A stretch of DNA of 64,000 nt from Anaerolineales bacterium (GTDB lineage: Bacteria > Chloroflexota > Anaerolineae > Anaerolineales > Villigracilaceae). Positions 1 through 8,916 of the stretch are shown here, piece by piece. Below the pieces are notes generated by a model that was not told where the DNA came from, did not search any database, and saw nothing but the letters and a program-made list of their open reading frames with translations. The stretch covers positions 186,001-250,000 of the forward strand of contig JACKAW010000002.1 of assembly GCA_020634885.1 (NCBI GenBank), given 5' to 3'. How positions within the stretch are numbered: the first letter of the stretch is position 1; every line of letters begins with the position of its first letter. The translations under genes were made by a program, and so were the position numbers.

Positions 1-69
1 ACCCTCATGGCGGGCATTTGGTCTTCATTGGATAATAAATTGAAAGATAAAACGCCAAAATCTTCATAA
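1..69 (+). CDS. 3' end of an unidentified protein (partial)
   Basis: An open frame enters from the left edge and stops at TAA 67-69, giving a 22-residue polar C-terminal tail with several Lys residues. A strong terminator follows at once, which fits a real gene end. The fragment is too short to name. Confidence 0.4.
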   Translation, partial: TLMAGIWSSLDNKLKDKTPKSS

Positions 70-108
70 AAAAAGAAGCCGCATGTTAGATATGCGGCTT
101 CTTTTTTT
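69..108. terminator. Bidirectional intrinsic terminator
   Basis: A GC-rich stem (GAAGCCGCAT with ATGCGGCTTC) is flanked by an A-run on the left and a T-run on the right. It can end the rightward partial gene and the leftward cyclase gene, whose stop codon lies at its edge. Confidence 0.85.
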
Positions 109-1645
109 ACTTTTGTTTTACAAGCTCGTATAAATTGAGCGGTTTACTTTTTCCTTTTAACGATACCTCTCCAATGGAGGAGCACTCAAATTTTTCTTCA
201 ATTGCCTTCATGACAGATTCTGCAACAATGATCTGGTTCTTTTGGGCGCGGTTCATTAAACGCGCCGCTGTGTTAACCGTATCGCCCAGCACGTTAAACT
301 CACGCCTGCCGCGCGGATCGCCAACTTCAGCCATGAACGCCGGTCCCTTGTTGATGCCGATCTGACAATATACATCCGGCTGAATACCGCCAATGGTGGG
401 AGGCTTGATGTTTTCAACAATATCTCGAATGGCAATGGCAGCAGAAGCTGCGCGAAACTCGTCGTTTGTGTGGGCATTCGGTACGCCGAAATAGACCACA
501 ATATCAGAACCGGAGAGATGGTACGTCACTTTTTTAAGCACTCCGCCACGGGCATCTACAGCGGCGTTGATGAGCGAGAACGCTTTGGAAAAACTTGCAG
601 CTAATTTGCGTTCCTCGCCGGGCAGGGCACGGTCTGCCGATTCGGGCAGCCCGATGAAATTGATGAACATGATCGTTGGTGTTGGGAATTCCGGATCAAT
701 TCTGCGGGACGATGCACTCTCCACCAGCATCGAAAGTACGGGGTCGGGAATGTAACTGGCAAGCGGCTCAATCGAATTAAGCAAATTGGTGATGCTTTCG
801 AGAACTTCCTTCTTGTTTTTTCTGTCGATCAACACAGGGCTTGCCATGCGCCGCCCAAGAGGGGTGATCTCATAATCACCCAGGTCTTCTGCGGTCATAT
901 CGTCCAGCACCAGGTAATAGCCCTCATCCCCAACTTCAAAGCGGAAGTCATCTTTAACTAAATTGTAGGCATTTTGAGAAACATTCACCAATCCATTCCG
1001 TCCATTGCTTTCAGAAAGTTTGGCTTTTTGTACATCCTTGCCGAGTAGTACGTGTTCCATGCGGCGGGGCGTACCGATCTCAGCGGTAAGGAACCGCCCA
1101 CTGTGAATGCCGATGCGCATTTGAAGGTTGACCGTACCAACCGGGGTTTCGATCTCGGCAAAATCTTTCATCGCCCGCTGCATACGCAGACCGGCGCGAA
1201 TCGCGCGGCTGGTCTCATCCCTTTTTTCCTTTTTAGGGAAGACCACCAGCATGGCATCCCCGGTGAACTCCACCAATTCTCCGCCAGATTTGCTGATGAT
1301 CGAGATCATGGTTGAGAAATATTTGGTTAACTCTTTGAGCAGGTTCTCAGCGCCTTCTTTTCCTTTTGAAGCGTTGGCTTCCATCAACTTTGTAAAGCCA
1401 GCAAGGTCTGTGAACATCATGGCGCCATATTGCCATTCTGTTTTTACATCCCCTGGTTTTAGTTTTGTAATGTCGATCTGCCGTGAAGTGTAGTCATGTA
1501 GAATGCGTTGTAAAGTCCGCAAGTGGTCGTGCATCCGGATCATGATATCCACAGATGGATTCAACCACATGGCTGCATACATTTCAGCCGGAATTAAATA
1601 TCGTAATCTGCTTTCAATTATCGTTAGCGGTGATTCGGGAAGCAT
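107..1645 (-). CDS. Adenylate/guanylate cyclase with two class III catalytic domains
   Basis: A soluble protein of about 512 residues with two class III cyclase homology domains, likely making cAMP or cGMP. Domain 1 (about residues 70-220) keeps both metal-binding Asp positions (FTDLAGF and FTGDA) but has a degenerate second half (GKDVQKAKL). Domain 2 (about 335-505) has Asn in place of the first Asp (FINF) but keeps the canonical GDTVNTAARL with its transition-state Asn and Arg. The two therefore look complementary, like C1/C2 of mammalian adenylyl cyclases. ATG 1645 is preferred over upstream ATGs at 1654 and 1672: a TATAAT box (1653-1658, minus strand) ends 7 nt before it, implying a leaderless mRNA. 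There is no transmembrane segment or recognisable sensor domain. Confidence 0.85.
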   Translation of the reverse strand: MLPESPLTIIESRLRYLIPAEMYAAMWLNPSVDIMIRMHDHLRTLQRILHDYTSRQIDITKLKPGDVKTEWQYGAMMFTDLAGFTKLMEANASKGKEGAENLLKELTKYFSTMISIISKSGGELVEFTGDAMLVVFPKKEKRDETSRAIRAGLRMQRAMKDFAEIETPVGTVNLQMRIGIHSGRFLTAEIGTPRRMEHVLLGKDVQKAKLSESNGRNGLVNVSQNAYNLVKDDFRFEVGDEGYYLVLDDMTAEDLGDYEITPLGRRMASPVLIDRKNKKEVLESITNLLNSIEPLASYIPDPVLSMLVESASSRRIDPEFPTPTIMFINFIGLPESADRALPGEERKLAASFSKAFSLINAAVDARGGVLKKVTYHLSGSDIVVYFGVPNAHTNDEFRAASAAIAIRDIVENIKPPTIGGIQPDVYCQIGINKGPAFMAEVGDPRGRREFNVLGDTVNTAARLMNRAQKNQIIVAESVMKAIEEKFECSSIGEVSLKGKSKPLNLYELVKQK

Positions 1646-1765
1646 GAATTCCATTATACTTGAATCGATCAACTTACTTGAATAAGTTGCGAGGGCAGGA
1701 TAAACAACTGATGTTACGCAGCGCCGCGAGATTTATCTTGCAGAGAAACCATAAGGGTTTGTAAA

Positions 1766-2668
1766 TTATTGATTTTCATCGCCCCGCATCTTCTTGACCT
1801 TATTTTGCAGATCGCGGAAGAATTGCGTTTCGGTGATCTCATCCACCTGTTTTGATCGGCGCGATTGGTCAATTTCAATGCGTAATTTGGCGATCTCACT
1901 GCGCAAGGCGGCTTCGCGGATGTAGCCATCCAATGCGGCGGTGGCGAGCAGGATCAACGCTTCCAGTACCGTATCATCTTTGAAGGGTGTGATCTCACCG
2001 GTTTTTGGGTCCTTGGCGTTGATCAATTGCAATACGCCAATTACATTGCCTTCTTTATTTTCAAGCGGGATGGCAAAAAAAGATTTTGAGTGATAGTGGG
2101 TTTTTTCATCAAAAGATTTCGTGCCTGAAAAATCAAACCCCTCGGCTGCGTAGGCATCGGCAATATGGATGCGTTTGTGGGTAAGGGCGGCGTACGAAAC
2201 CACATTAGAGCGGTTTTCGCTGCCATCTTCGTTGTACATGCGTACGGGGTAAAAAGGAATTGCCACACCGCTGGTTCCGCCCATTTTCATATCCAATGAA
2301 GTGTTGCGAACGATCACAAAACGGAGTTTTTCTTTTTCCACCAGGTACAACGAACCAGCGTCAGCATGGGTGAAGTTTTGCGCTTCGATCACCAGAGATT
2401 CGAGCAGGCGGTTGAAATCTTTTTCGGCAGAAAGAGATACCCCAATGGGAATGACTTTATTGAGCAGGGTCAGTTGGGTTTCCCGCTGCGAGACGGTGGC
2501 TGCCATGGTATCCACCATTTGTGATAACTTTCCAAGGTCACCAGAATCTCCCATGAATTCTTTCAAGAGTGCGGGATGATACTCGCCCCGCTCAATGGCG
2601 CGCATTGCATGAATGATCTGCTTTAACGGAGAGGTTGTACTTAGAACAGTTGCCTGCGATTGTGACAT
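1766..2668 (-). CDS. GAF-domain signalling protein
   Basis: About 300 residues. The N-terminal 70 residues resemble a HAMP-like linker (ERGEY near the start, then helices). A GAF domain occupies about residues 80-245 (SLVIEAQNF, ADAGSLYLVE, FAIPLENKEGNVIGVLQL). A charged helical C-terminus follows, likely a coiled coil for dimerisation. No output domain (kinase, cyclase, GGDEF) is fused, so it may act with the downstream cyclase on the same strand about 100 bp away. Start ATG 2668 is chosen because a TATACT box (2676-2681, minus strand) ends 7 nt upstream; no Shine-Dalgarno is visible. Confidence 0.75.
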   Translation of the reverse strand: MSQSQATVLSTTSPLKQIIHAMRAIERGEYHPALLKEFMGDSGDLGKLSQMVDTMAATVSQRETQLTLLNKVIPIGVSLSAEKDFNRLLESLVIEAQNFTHADAGSLYLVEKEKLRFVIVRNTSLDMKMGGTSGVAIPFYPVRMYNEDGSENRSNVVSYAALTHKRIHIADAYAAEGFDFSGTKSFDEKTHYHSKSFFAIPLENKEGNVIGVLQLINAKDPKTGEITPFKDDTVLEALILLATAALDGYIREAALRSEIAKLRIEIDQSRRSKQVDEITETQFFRDLQNKVKKMRGDENQ

Positions 2669-2724
2669 GCATGGCAGTATACCACCGAGCAAACTGCATA
2701 AAAGATTGCGATATACTTTTGAGT

Positions 2725-3324
2725 ATGAAGCGAATTGGTCTTTTTGGCGGCACGTTTGACCCGCCGCACATGGGGCATCTCATCTTTGCGGCAGAAGCGG
2801 TTTCTCAGTTTCATTTGGATAAGCTGTTGTGGATGTTGACCCCAGACCCGCCCAACAAACTGGGAAAACCGATCACCCCATTGGAACATCGCCTGCCCAT
2901 GCTGCAACGAATGATCGCTCACAACCCCGCCTTCGAGCTTTCACGGCTGGAGATCGACCGCCCGGGTCCGCATTACACGGTGGATACGGTTCGGTCACTC
3001 AAAGCACAGGAGGCGGATGCGGAAATCTTCCTGCTGATCGGCGGAGATTCCCTTGCCGACCTCCCCAACTGGCGGCTCAACACTGACCTCGTGGCTGAGG
3101 TTTCCAAATTAGGCGTTTTACGCCGCCCAGACGATTTTGTAGACCTGCCAGCATTGGAAACGAAAATTCCCGGGCTGGCTGCCAAAGTCCACTTTATTGA
3201 TGCGTTGCTTCAACCTGTTTCATCGAGTGAGATAAAGCGCCGGATCACAACGGGGGAGATGTATCGTTATTATCTGGCAATGGAAGTTTATCAATATATC
3301 GAAGATAATGGGCTCTATCGTTAG
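2725..3324 (+). CDS. nadD: Nicotinate-nucleotide adenylyltransferase
   Basis: A 199-residue cytoplasmic enzyme that adenylates nicotinate mononucleotide to deamido-NAD, the shared step of de novo and salvage NAD synthesis. It shows the nucleotidyltransferase signature GGTFDPPHMGHL at residues 8-19 and the C-terminal SSSEIKRRI motif (the ISSTxIR-type nucleotide-binding loop). The frame is open further upstream, but ATG 2725 is the family-typical start and lies 7 nt after a TATACT box (2712-2717), suggesting leaderless translation. It is transcribed divergently from the GAF gene and followed by an MFS gene 54 bp on. Confidence 0.93.
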   Translation: MKRIGLFGGTFDPPHMGHLIFAAEAVSQFHLDKLLWMLTPDPPNKLGKPITPLEHRLPMLQRMIAHNPAFELSRLEIDRPGPHYTVDTVRSLKAQEADAEIFLLIGGDSLADLPNWRLNTDLVAEVSKLGVLRRPDDFVDLPALETKIPGLAAKVHFIDALLQPVSSSEIKRRITTGEMYRYYLAMEVYQYIEDNGLYR

Positions 3325-3378
3325 AGCCATTTTCTTCAACAGGAGCGCCCCCAGGAACAGGGGATAATAACTTAACCC

Positions 3379-4512
3379 ATGCCTATTTATTTAGACCCTA
3401 TATTTTCGTTCGTTTCTCTTTCCCACTTTATGGTGGATACGTTCAACGCCAGCCGCCCGGTCTTGCTGACCTATTTTGGACTGAGCGAGTACGAGATCGC
3501 CTTGTTCTCTTCCATCTATATCTGGGCTTCGGCGTTGACGCAGCCCTTATTTGGCTGGCTTTCAGACCGAATGGGTCCGCGCTGGCTGGCGGGCGGCGGC
3601 GTGCTGTGGATGACAGTTTTCTATTCACTGGCATTAACCCTGCCCGGTAACGCCGGTTTGATCTGCCTTATCATTGCAGCGTTGGGGTCTTCTGCCTTTC
3701 ATCCGGTAGGGACAGTACAAGCCGCCCTGCGTGGACGTGAGATTATGAAGGGACGCGAAGCCACGTCTACCTCGTTGTTTTTTACCGCTGGTCAAATGGG
3801 ACATTTTGTAGGTCCGATCATTACGGGGTTGATCCTGGCGTATCTTAAAGTTCCGGGTATGTATATTTTGCCTTTGGTGTCCATCCCCATTGGTTTGGGA
3901 ATTTTGTACCAACTGCGCGATAACCATCCACACCCACAGCCAGAGAAGACGGTGATATCTCGCCGCAACCGCGCCGGGTGGATCTTTATTCTCCTTTTGA
4001 TGATGGTCGCCACCTTGCAATCGTGGGCACAGGCAAATATGGTGAATCTCATTCCGAAATACATCAAAGACCTTGGGCAGAGCGCAACCATTTATGGCAG
4101 TATGGCTGGGTTATTCATGGGCGGCTCGGCGCTGGGGAATGTGATCGGCGGGCATTTTGCCGACCGTTACCCAAAACGCTTTGTGGCGGCATTAGCTTTG
4201 CTTTTCTCATCTGTGCCGATTTTTCTCATCAGCCGTATTGGGTGGTCGGGTTGGTTGTATGTGCTGGTGCCGCTCGCTGGGGCAGGGACGGGGGCTGTGC
4301 ATAGCATTATGGTGGTGCTGGCGCAACGCATCATCCCCGGCGGTATGGCGTTGGCATCAGGGTTGATCCTTGGCTTTATCTTTTCTTCGGGGGCATTGGG
4401 GTTGATCTACACCGGTCACCTTGCGGAGTTGTACGGCTTCCCTTATGTGCTGACGTTGACCACGGGTATGGTATTGGTCGCTTCGCCATTGGCGTTGTTG
4501 TTGAAAGAGTAA
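3379..4512 (+). CDS. MFS transporter, fosmidomycin-resistance (Fsr) type
   Basis: A 377-residue integral membrane protein with about 11-12 transmembrane segments. The loop-2 MFS motif is present as GWLSDRMGPRW (residues about 60-70), and the second half repeats it (GGHFADRYPKRF). Conserved FHPVGTVQA after helix 4 is typical of the Fsr/YfnC branch. Likely a proton-driven exporter; the substrate cannot be read from sequence. It follows nadD on the same strand and may share its transcript. A hairpin at 4531-4555 ends the unit. Confidence 0.8.
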   Translation: MPIYLDPIFSFVSLSHFMVDTFNASRPVLLTYFGLSEYEIALFSSIYIWASALTQPLFGWLSDRMGPRWLAGGGVLWMTVFYSLALTLPGNAGLICLIIAALGSSAFHPVGTVQAALRGREIMKGREATSTSLFFTAGQMGHFVGPIITGLILAYLKVPGMYILPLVSIPIGLGILYQLRDNHPHPQPEKTVISRRNRAGWIFILLLMMVATLQSWAQANMVNLIPKYIKDLGQSATIYGSMAGLFMGGSALGNVIGGHFADRYPKRFVAALALLFSSVPIFLISRIGWSGWLYVLVPLAGAGTGAVHSIMVVLAQRIIPGGMALASGLILGFIFSSGALGLIYTGHLAELYGFPYVLTLTTGMVLVASPLALLLKE

Positions 4513-4530
4513 TACTTGTGTAAAAAAATG

Positions 4531-4555
4531 TAGGTCACGCGTATCGCGTGACCTA
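4531..4555. terminator. Terminator-like hairpin with TAGGTCACGC stem
   Basis: A perfect 10-bp stem (TAGGTCACGC with GCGTGACCTA) with a 5-nt loop lies between the convergent MFS and beta-helix genes. Almost the same stem recurs at 34091-34116, and a half copy (GTAGGTCACAC) lies near 8075. Confidence 0.7.
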
Positions 4556-4615
4556 TTTGTTTAACTACTCCAGGGGTGAACCCAGGCTGATGGTTTGAAT
4601 CAGGCTAAAGTTAAA

Positions 4616-5671
4616 TTAAGAGGCGGGGGGTATTTCATCCACACTGGGAGCTGCGGCGGCGGGAGGGTAGCTCATTGGGCTGAATGTCCCGAAGCGGGTT
4701 AGTACGGTGACGCCAATTGCAAGCAGGGTGATGATGGAGGAGCCGAGCCATCCCACGCAGGGGATCAATCCCACCAGACCGCTGAGAAGAACGATGACGA
4801 AAGTTCCCAAGCCGGTGGAAAGGACAGGTGCCCATACCTGGTTGATGGCTTTGGCGAAGCGGTCGCCCACTTCCTGCCCGATCACGATTACGCCAAAGAG
4901 CCACGCCAATGGCAGCGCCATGACCGCAATGAGTGAGACGGGAATGAGAATGATGGTGATCGCCAGAATAACGGCAACAACTGGGACGACAATGATCGCG
5001 ATCAGCCCATACCCACCCGCTATAAATGGCTGGCTGATAAGAGCGGCTCCCGCGCGGTCTAATTGCGGTTGCAGGAAAAGCGTGAGCAGCATACCGATTG
5101 CGGCAACTGCCACAGCGCGACCGAAGGTGCTTAGAATTTCCCAAAACGGGTTTACATTGAAGTTGACATCGGGGTTGTTGGGAACGTTCGGTGTGTTGGG
5201 AACCTCGGGGGCATCGATGGTGGGTGGCGTGTTGTTCGTAATTTCACCTGAGACGGTGGCGCCAGGTTCTTGAGTGACTTGCCCGCCAAAGGTGGCGATG
5301 TTATCGATGCTTGAATCAGACCCGAGTGTGGCTTGTCCGCCGAAGAGAGCCATATCTCCGTTGACTTCACCTGTAACAGAAGCGCTGCCTCCAAATACGG
5401 CGATATCGCCATTGACGGTGGTGTCTTCTTCCAGAGAAATATTGCCGCCAAAGATGGCAATGCTGCCGTTTACTTCGGCGTCTTTTTCAATGGTGATGTT
5501 GCCGCCAAACACGGCGATGCTGCCATTGAGGGTTTCACCCTCGCCCAACGTGTAGTTTTCTCCAAAGAGAAGGACATCGTTATTGTTTGATGTTTGAGCG
5601 TGGATGCTCATGGTGGGCATTAGTAATAACGCCATCAGGAGCAGAATTCGTATCAATGTATTTTTTTTCAT
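4616..5671 (-). CDS. Secreted beta-helix (bactofilin-like repeats) membrane protein
   Basis: A 351-residue protein. A signal peptide (residues 1-24, MKKNTLIRILLLMALLLM) is followed by five or six tandem 17-18-residue repeats of the type NGSIAVFGGNxxIxxD (about residues 38-145), which predict a short right-handed beta-helix as in polymer-forming bactofilin-like domains. An Asn/Pro-rich linker and four hydrophobic helices (about 185-330) follow. Start ATG 5671 overlaps the anti-sigma stop (ATGA); the longer upstream frame only reads through that gene. It is the last gene of the sigma operon and probably its surface effector. Confidence 0.7.
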   Translation of the reverse strand: MKKNTLIRILLLMALLLMPTMSIHAQTSNNNDVLLFGENYTLGEGETLNGSIAVFGGNITIEKDAEVNGSIAIFGGNISLEEDTTVNGDIAVFGGSASVTGEVNGDMALFGGQATLGSDSSIDNIATFGGQVTQEPGATVSGEITNNTPPTIDAPEVPNTPNVPNNPDVNFNVNPFWEILSTFGRAVAVAAIGMLLTLFLQPQLDRAGAALISQPFIAGGYGLIAIIVVPVVAVILAITIILIPVSLIAVMALPLAWLFGVIVIGQEVGDRFAKAINQVWAPVLSTGLGTFVIVLLSGLVGLIPCVGWLGSSIITLLAIGVTVLTRFGTFSPMSYPPAAAAPSVDEIPPAS

Positions 5672-6198
5672 GCAGTTACTCCTTGAGTTCGGCGGGATAA
5701 ACGCCAGATGGATACAGTCCAAAGTAAACCTACGCCTGCCAGCCCGGAGACGATAACCATCCATGCGTACGGCGGCAGGAAACTCGGCAGTATACGCGCC
5801 ATGACGCTGAACATATCTCCAATGGCTTGTAGGGAAGAGAATAGGTACAAGAAGAAACTTGCCGCGGTGATGAGCCATTCAACGGGGGAGGAGGTCAGCG
5901 AGGTAATGGCAGGAGCTAGAAACCAGCTTGAAAGCCCAACGCCGCTAACAATGAACACAATCATGCCCCATAGGCGCCGCCTGCGTTCAACAAGTTTTTG
6001 CGCCGCCAATTTTTGCTGGAAGCGCATGGAGAAACCAGGCTTTGGGGTGATTATCCGCGAGGAGCGCAAGGCAAGACCCGTTTCTGCGAGGGCAGAGCAG
6101 GTCTTGCAGTTTCGCAGGTGAGTGTCAAGTTCGCGTTTTTCAGCGGGGGTGAGGACTTTATCGTCCAACAGCCAGGTTTCAAAAGGCTGGTGATTCAT
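5668..6198 (-). CDS. Anti-sigma factor with zinc-finger (zf-HC2-like) domain
   Basis: A 176-residue protein. The N-terminal 60 residues carry the H-x3-C-x2-C pattern (HLRNCKTC) of zinc-binding anti-sigma domains. Three hydrophobic segments follow (about residues 78-98, 105-125, 145-168), so it should be anchored in the inner membrane with the zinc domain in the cytoplasm holding the sigma factor. It overlaps the sigma gene by 20 nt and the beta-helix gene by 4 nt, so the three are translationally coupled. Confidence 0.82.
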   Translation of the reverse strand: MNHQPFETWLLDDKVLTPAEKRELDTHLRNCKTCSALAETGLALRSSRIITPKPGFSMRFQQKLAAQKLVERRRRLWGMIVFIVSGVGLSSWFLAPAITSLTSSPVEWLITAASFFLYLFSSLQAIGDMFSVMARILPSFLPPYAWMVIVSGLAGVGLLWTVSIWRLSRRTQGVTA

Positions 6199-6787
6199 GG
6201 TGTCTCCTTTCCATTTCAGCGAGCAGGTCATCTTCCTGATCGACCCACAAGCCTGCCAGTTCCTTGCGTGCGCGGTGCAGGCGGCTCTTAACCGCACTCA
6301 CCGTCAGGTTCAAGGATTCGGCGATCTCCTTTTCAGAATAGTCATACCAATAACGCATAATAATGGCGGCACGGTCAGTGCCATCGAGGTCTTGCAGCAT
6401 GTCATGGACACGTTCATTCGTCTGCCCGGTGATGGCTTCAACCTCGGGGTTGGGCGCGTTGAAATCAGGCACTTCAAACGAATTGCCGTCTTCGTCTTCC
6501 GCATCCATGGAGAACATTGAGAATTTTCGGCGGCGTAAACGGTCTATACAATAATGCGCCCCGATGGATAAGAGCCATGTTGCAAATGGGCGCTTCTGGT
6601 CGTACCTGTGCAGGTGTTGATACGCGCGCAGAAAAGTCTCTTGTGCGGCATCTTCCGCGAGTTCGGGTTCACCCAACATGCGGTAACACAGGTTGAAAAC
6701 GGGGGTTTGGTAGGTTTCTACGAGCTTCGTAAATGCCTCGTCGTCGCCTTGCTGTGCCTGTAAAACCCAGGCTTTTTCTTCGTTCAC
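6179..6787 (-). CDS. ECF RNA polymerase sigma factor, RpoE type
   Basis: 202 residues with sigma-2 (about 25-95: CYRMLGEPELAEDAAQETF, then FATWLLSI) and sigma-4 (about 130-185: LNLTVSAVKSRLHRARKEL, the helix-turn-helix). The linker is rich in Asp and Glu. The start is GTG 6787 preceded by GAGGAG at the correct distance. It heads a three-gene operon with its anti-sigma factor and a secreted beta-helix protein, suggesting an envelope-stress or surface-remodelling regulon. The promoter is not evident. Confidence 0.9.
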   Translation of the reverse strand: MNEEKAWVLQAQQGDDEAFTKLVETYQTPVFNLCYRMLGEPELAEDAAQETFLRAYQHLHRYDQKRPFATWLLSIGAHYCIDRLRRRKFSMFSMDAEDEDGNSFEVPDFNAPNPEVEAITGQTNERVHDMLQDLDGTDRAAIIMRYWYDYSEKEIAESLNLTVSAVKSRLHRARKELAGLWVDQEDDLLAEMERRHHESPAF

Positions 6788-6876
6788 GTTTCTCCTCAGA
6801 AGGATTTCTACCTTCTCTTACGCTTTCTCATGAGGAATGGTTGCAATAAATTGGACTGGACAAATTTCCTGTCAAG

Positions 6877-8049
6877 CTAATGACTATGTCCGCCTCCTTC
6901 GGGACCGAGAACCTGCTCCCACTTCCCAAGCGAATCTGCCCTTTGAGCAAAGAAAATGGCTATCGCCGTGGTGATCGGCACAGCGGCGATCAGCCCCAGC
7001 GACCCCACCAGCGTCCGCACGATTTCTTCGGCAATGAACGAAAAATTGACAATGTAGCCGTAATCTCCGCCGCCGAGAGAGAACATCAACATCATCGGCA
7101 GCGAGGCTCCAGCGTAGGCTAAAACCAACGTGTTCACAGTAGCAGCCACATGGTCTTGACCGATGCGCATGGCAGCCCCATAGAGTTTGCCAAAGCCGAG
7201 GTTGGGATTGGCATGGTGAAGTTCAAAAACTGCCGAGGCTTGAGTCGTCACCAGGTCATCCAACACGCCGAGCGCACCGATGATCAAGCCGCCAAGGAAA
7301 AGTCCGCGCAGGTTGATGGGGGTATCGCTGATCTGCATGAGGAACATCACGTTTTCATCGCCGGTTCCATTGAGTTTGGCAAAGACCATAAAGAGCGCCG
7401 CCAGTGTGCCGGTGATGAGCAGTACAAGAACCATGCTCAGAACTGCGGCATGAGTTTTGAGCGTCCAGCCGTAGGTGAGGTAGAGACTGACGCCCAGCAG
7501 AATGATCGAACCGATAATGCTGACGGTGAGCGGGTCGTCTCCCGTGAGGATGTGCGGAATGATGTAGCCGATGATCATGTAAAGGCTGAATGCCATGCTT
7601 AACATGGCGCGGATGCCCTTCCACTGGCTGATGAGGATGATGGCAATTGCAAATATAAGGGTTAGCCAAAGGATCGGTGTTGTGCGGACGTAATCTACAA
7701 AATAGGCGTTGACTACATTGTCCGGTGTTTTGGAAATGGTGACGATGATCTTGTCGCCGGGTTTGAGCAGGTAATCATCTGAACGCACCTGCCGCCTGCC
7801 ATAATCAATTTCCATGACAATGCCCGCGTATGCTCCCTCTAAAATATTTACACGCGCAATTTGATATTCCTGTGTGTACCCGCCAAAGTCTACTTCGCCT
7901 TCTTCAATGATTTGCGTCACCTCCGCGCGGACGGTATCTGCGCCGAATGTGGAAAGTCCTTCATTTGGGAGTTGAACACGGGTAAGAAGTGTGTATGCTG
8001 TTACGCCAATGAGCAGCAAAATGGGGAAGAGCCATGAAGTTTTTTTCAT
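6877..8049 (-). CDS. YibE/F-like multi-pass membrane protein
   Basis: 390 residues. An N-terminal signal anchor precedes an extracytoplasmic domain of about 100 residues, then about seven or eight transmembrane helices. Features typical of the YibE/F family are GILDDL-like ALGVLDDLVTTQASAVFEL and RIGQDHVAATVNTLVLAYAG in the second half. The function of the family is unsettled (transport is suspected). Start ATG 8049 follows a TATAAT box (8057-8062, minus strand) by 7 nt with no Shine-Dalgarno, so the mRNA is probably leaderless. Confidence 0.8.
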   Translation of the reverse strand: MKKTSWLFPILLLIGVTAYTLLTRVQLPNEGLSTFGADTVRAEVTQIIEEGEVDFGGYTQEYQIARVNILEGAYAGIVMEIDYGRRQVRSDDYLLKPGDKIIVTISKTPDNVVNAYFVDYVRTTPILWLTLIFAIAIILISQWKGIRAMLSMAFSLYMIIGYIIPHILTGDDPLTVSIIGSIILLGVSLYLTYGWTLKTHAAVLSMVLVLLITGTLAALFMVFAKLNGTGDENVMFLMQISDTPINLRGLFLGGLIIGALGVLDDLVTTQASAVFELHHANPNLGFGKLYGAAMRIGQDHVAATVNTLVLAYAGASLPMMLMFSLGGGDYGYIVNFSFIAEEIVRTLVGSLGLIAAVPITTAIAIFFAQRADSLGKWEQVLGPEGGGHSH

Positions 8050-8119
8050 GGTGAAGATTATATATCAGTAGTATGTAGGTCACACTTGTAGCCGGACGTT
8101 TTTATTCCATGTTAAAACC

Positions 8120-8157
8120 CAATGGGCGCTGGATTGTAAAAGATCCAGCGCCCATTG
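8120..8157. terminator. Intrinsic terminator
   Basis: A perfect 15-bp inverted repeat (CAATGGGCGCTGGAT with its complement) around an 8-nt loop, located just past the 3' end of the zinc-ribbon gene on the minus strand. Confidence 0.75.
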
Positions 8158-8168
8158 TCTGAGGCTTA

Positions 8169-8906
8169 TTATTGGTTAGATTCTTTCGGCATCTGTGATT
8201 CTTCGATCAAATTCTTTGGCGTTGCCGCGCCGCAGCTTGGGCAAATGTATTCACTCTCAACTGGGATATAAGATCGAGAGCAGAACGGACAGGTGATGGG
8301 CATCGGTTCTTTGGGTACTTCTTTAACCACTTCTTTGGTCACCTCGCGGGTTTCCACTCGTGTTCCACCCATCCCGCCGATGAAAACCGGTCCGCTGGGG
8401 AAGTGCCCGCCGCCAGAAGATGAGCCCGATGAAGATTTATTGGACGACATGCCGCCAAGAATAGCGCCACCCAAGGCATTGCCTTTGGACGAAGACGATT
8501 TCGACCGGTTGGATGACTTTGACCCGCCTTTTGAATTTCCAAGCACGAGGAAGAGAACAGCCACGATCACCACCGCCGCCAACGTGACGAATACGATGAT
8601 GGCAGTCAACCGAATGGCGCGTGGAATGTTGTACAGTTCATAGCCGTAACTAAAAAGGAAGACCCCGCCCACATAGAACGGCGAAAGGATACCCATGAGA
8701 GTCAAACCGAGGGTTTGGTTGAGCGATTCTTCGAGAAAGGTGAGGTATCCAATAAAAACGATCAACGCCAGAACAGCGAGTGCGATCAACCCGCCAGGGA
8801 TGAGGATGTGCAGCGGCTTGCCGGGTTTGTCCTCGTCATGATCATAATCGTACACCTCATGGGTCTTTGCCCGTACCTGCCTAGCCTTATATTCAGAAGT
8901 TGCCAT
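8169..8906 (-). CDS. Membrane protein with C-terminal zinc ribbon
   Basis: A 245-residue protein of unknown function. A charged N-terminus is followed by three hydrophobic helices (about residues 33-55, 65-85, 97-120). A Ser/Gly/Lys-rich low-complexity stretch (about 122-175) and a Val/Glu/Lys repeat come next. Two CxxC pairs (CPFC and CPSC, about residues 205-228) form a rubredoxin-type zinc ribbon. Shine-Dalgarno AAGGAG is well placed. It lies 10 bp after the solute-binding protein gene on the same strand, so the two are probably co-transcribed. Confidence 0.65.
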   Translation of the reverse strand: MATSEYKARQVRAKTHEVYDYDHDEDKPGKPLHILIPGGLIALAVLALIVFIGYLTFLEESLNQTLGLTLMGILSPFYVGGVFLFSYGYELYNIPRAIRLTAIIVFVTLAAVVIVAVLFLVLGNSKGGSKSSNRSKSSSSKGNALGGAILGGMSSNKSSSGSSSGGGHFPSGPVFIGGMGGTRVETREVTKEVVKEVPKEPMPITCPFCSRSYIPVESEYICPSCGAATPKNLIEESQMPKESNQ

Positions 8907-8916
8907 ACCTTCTCCT

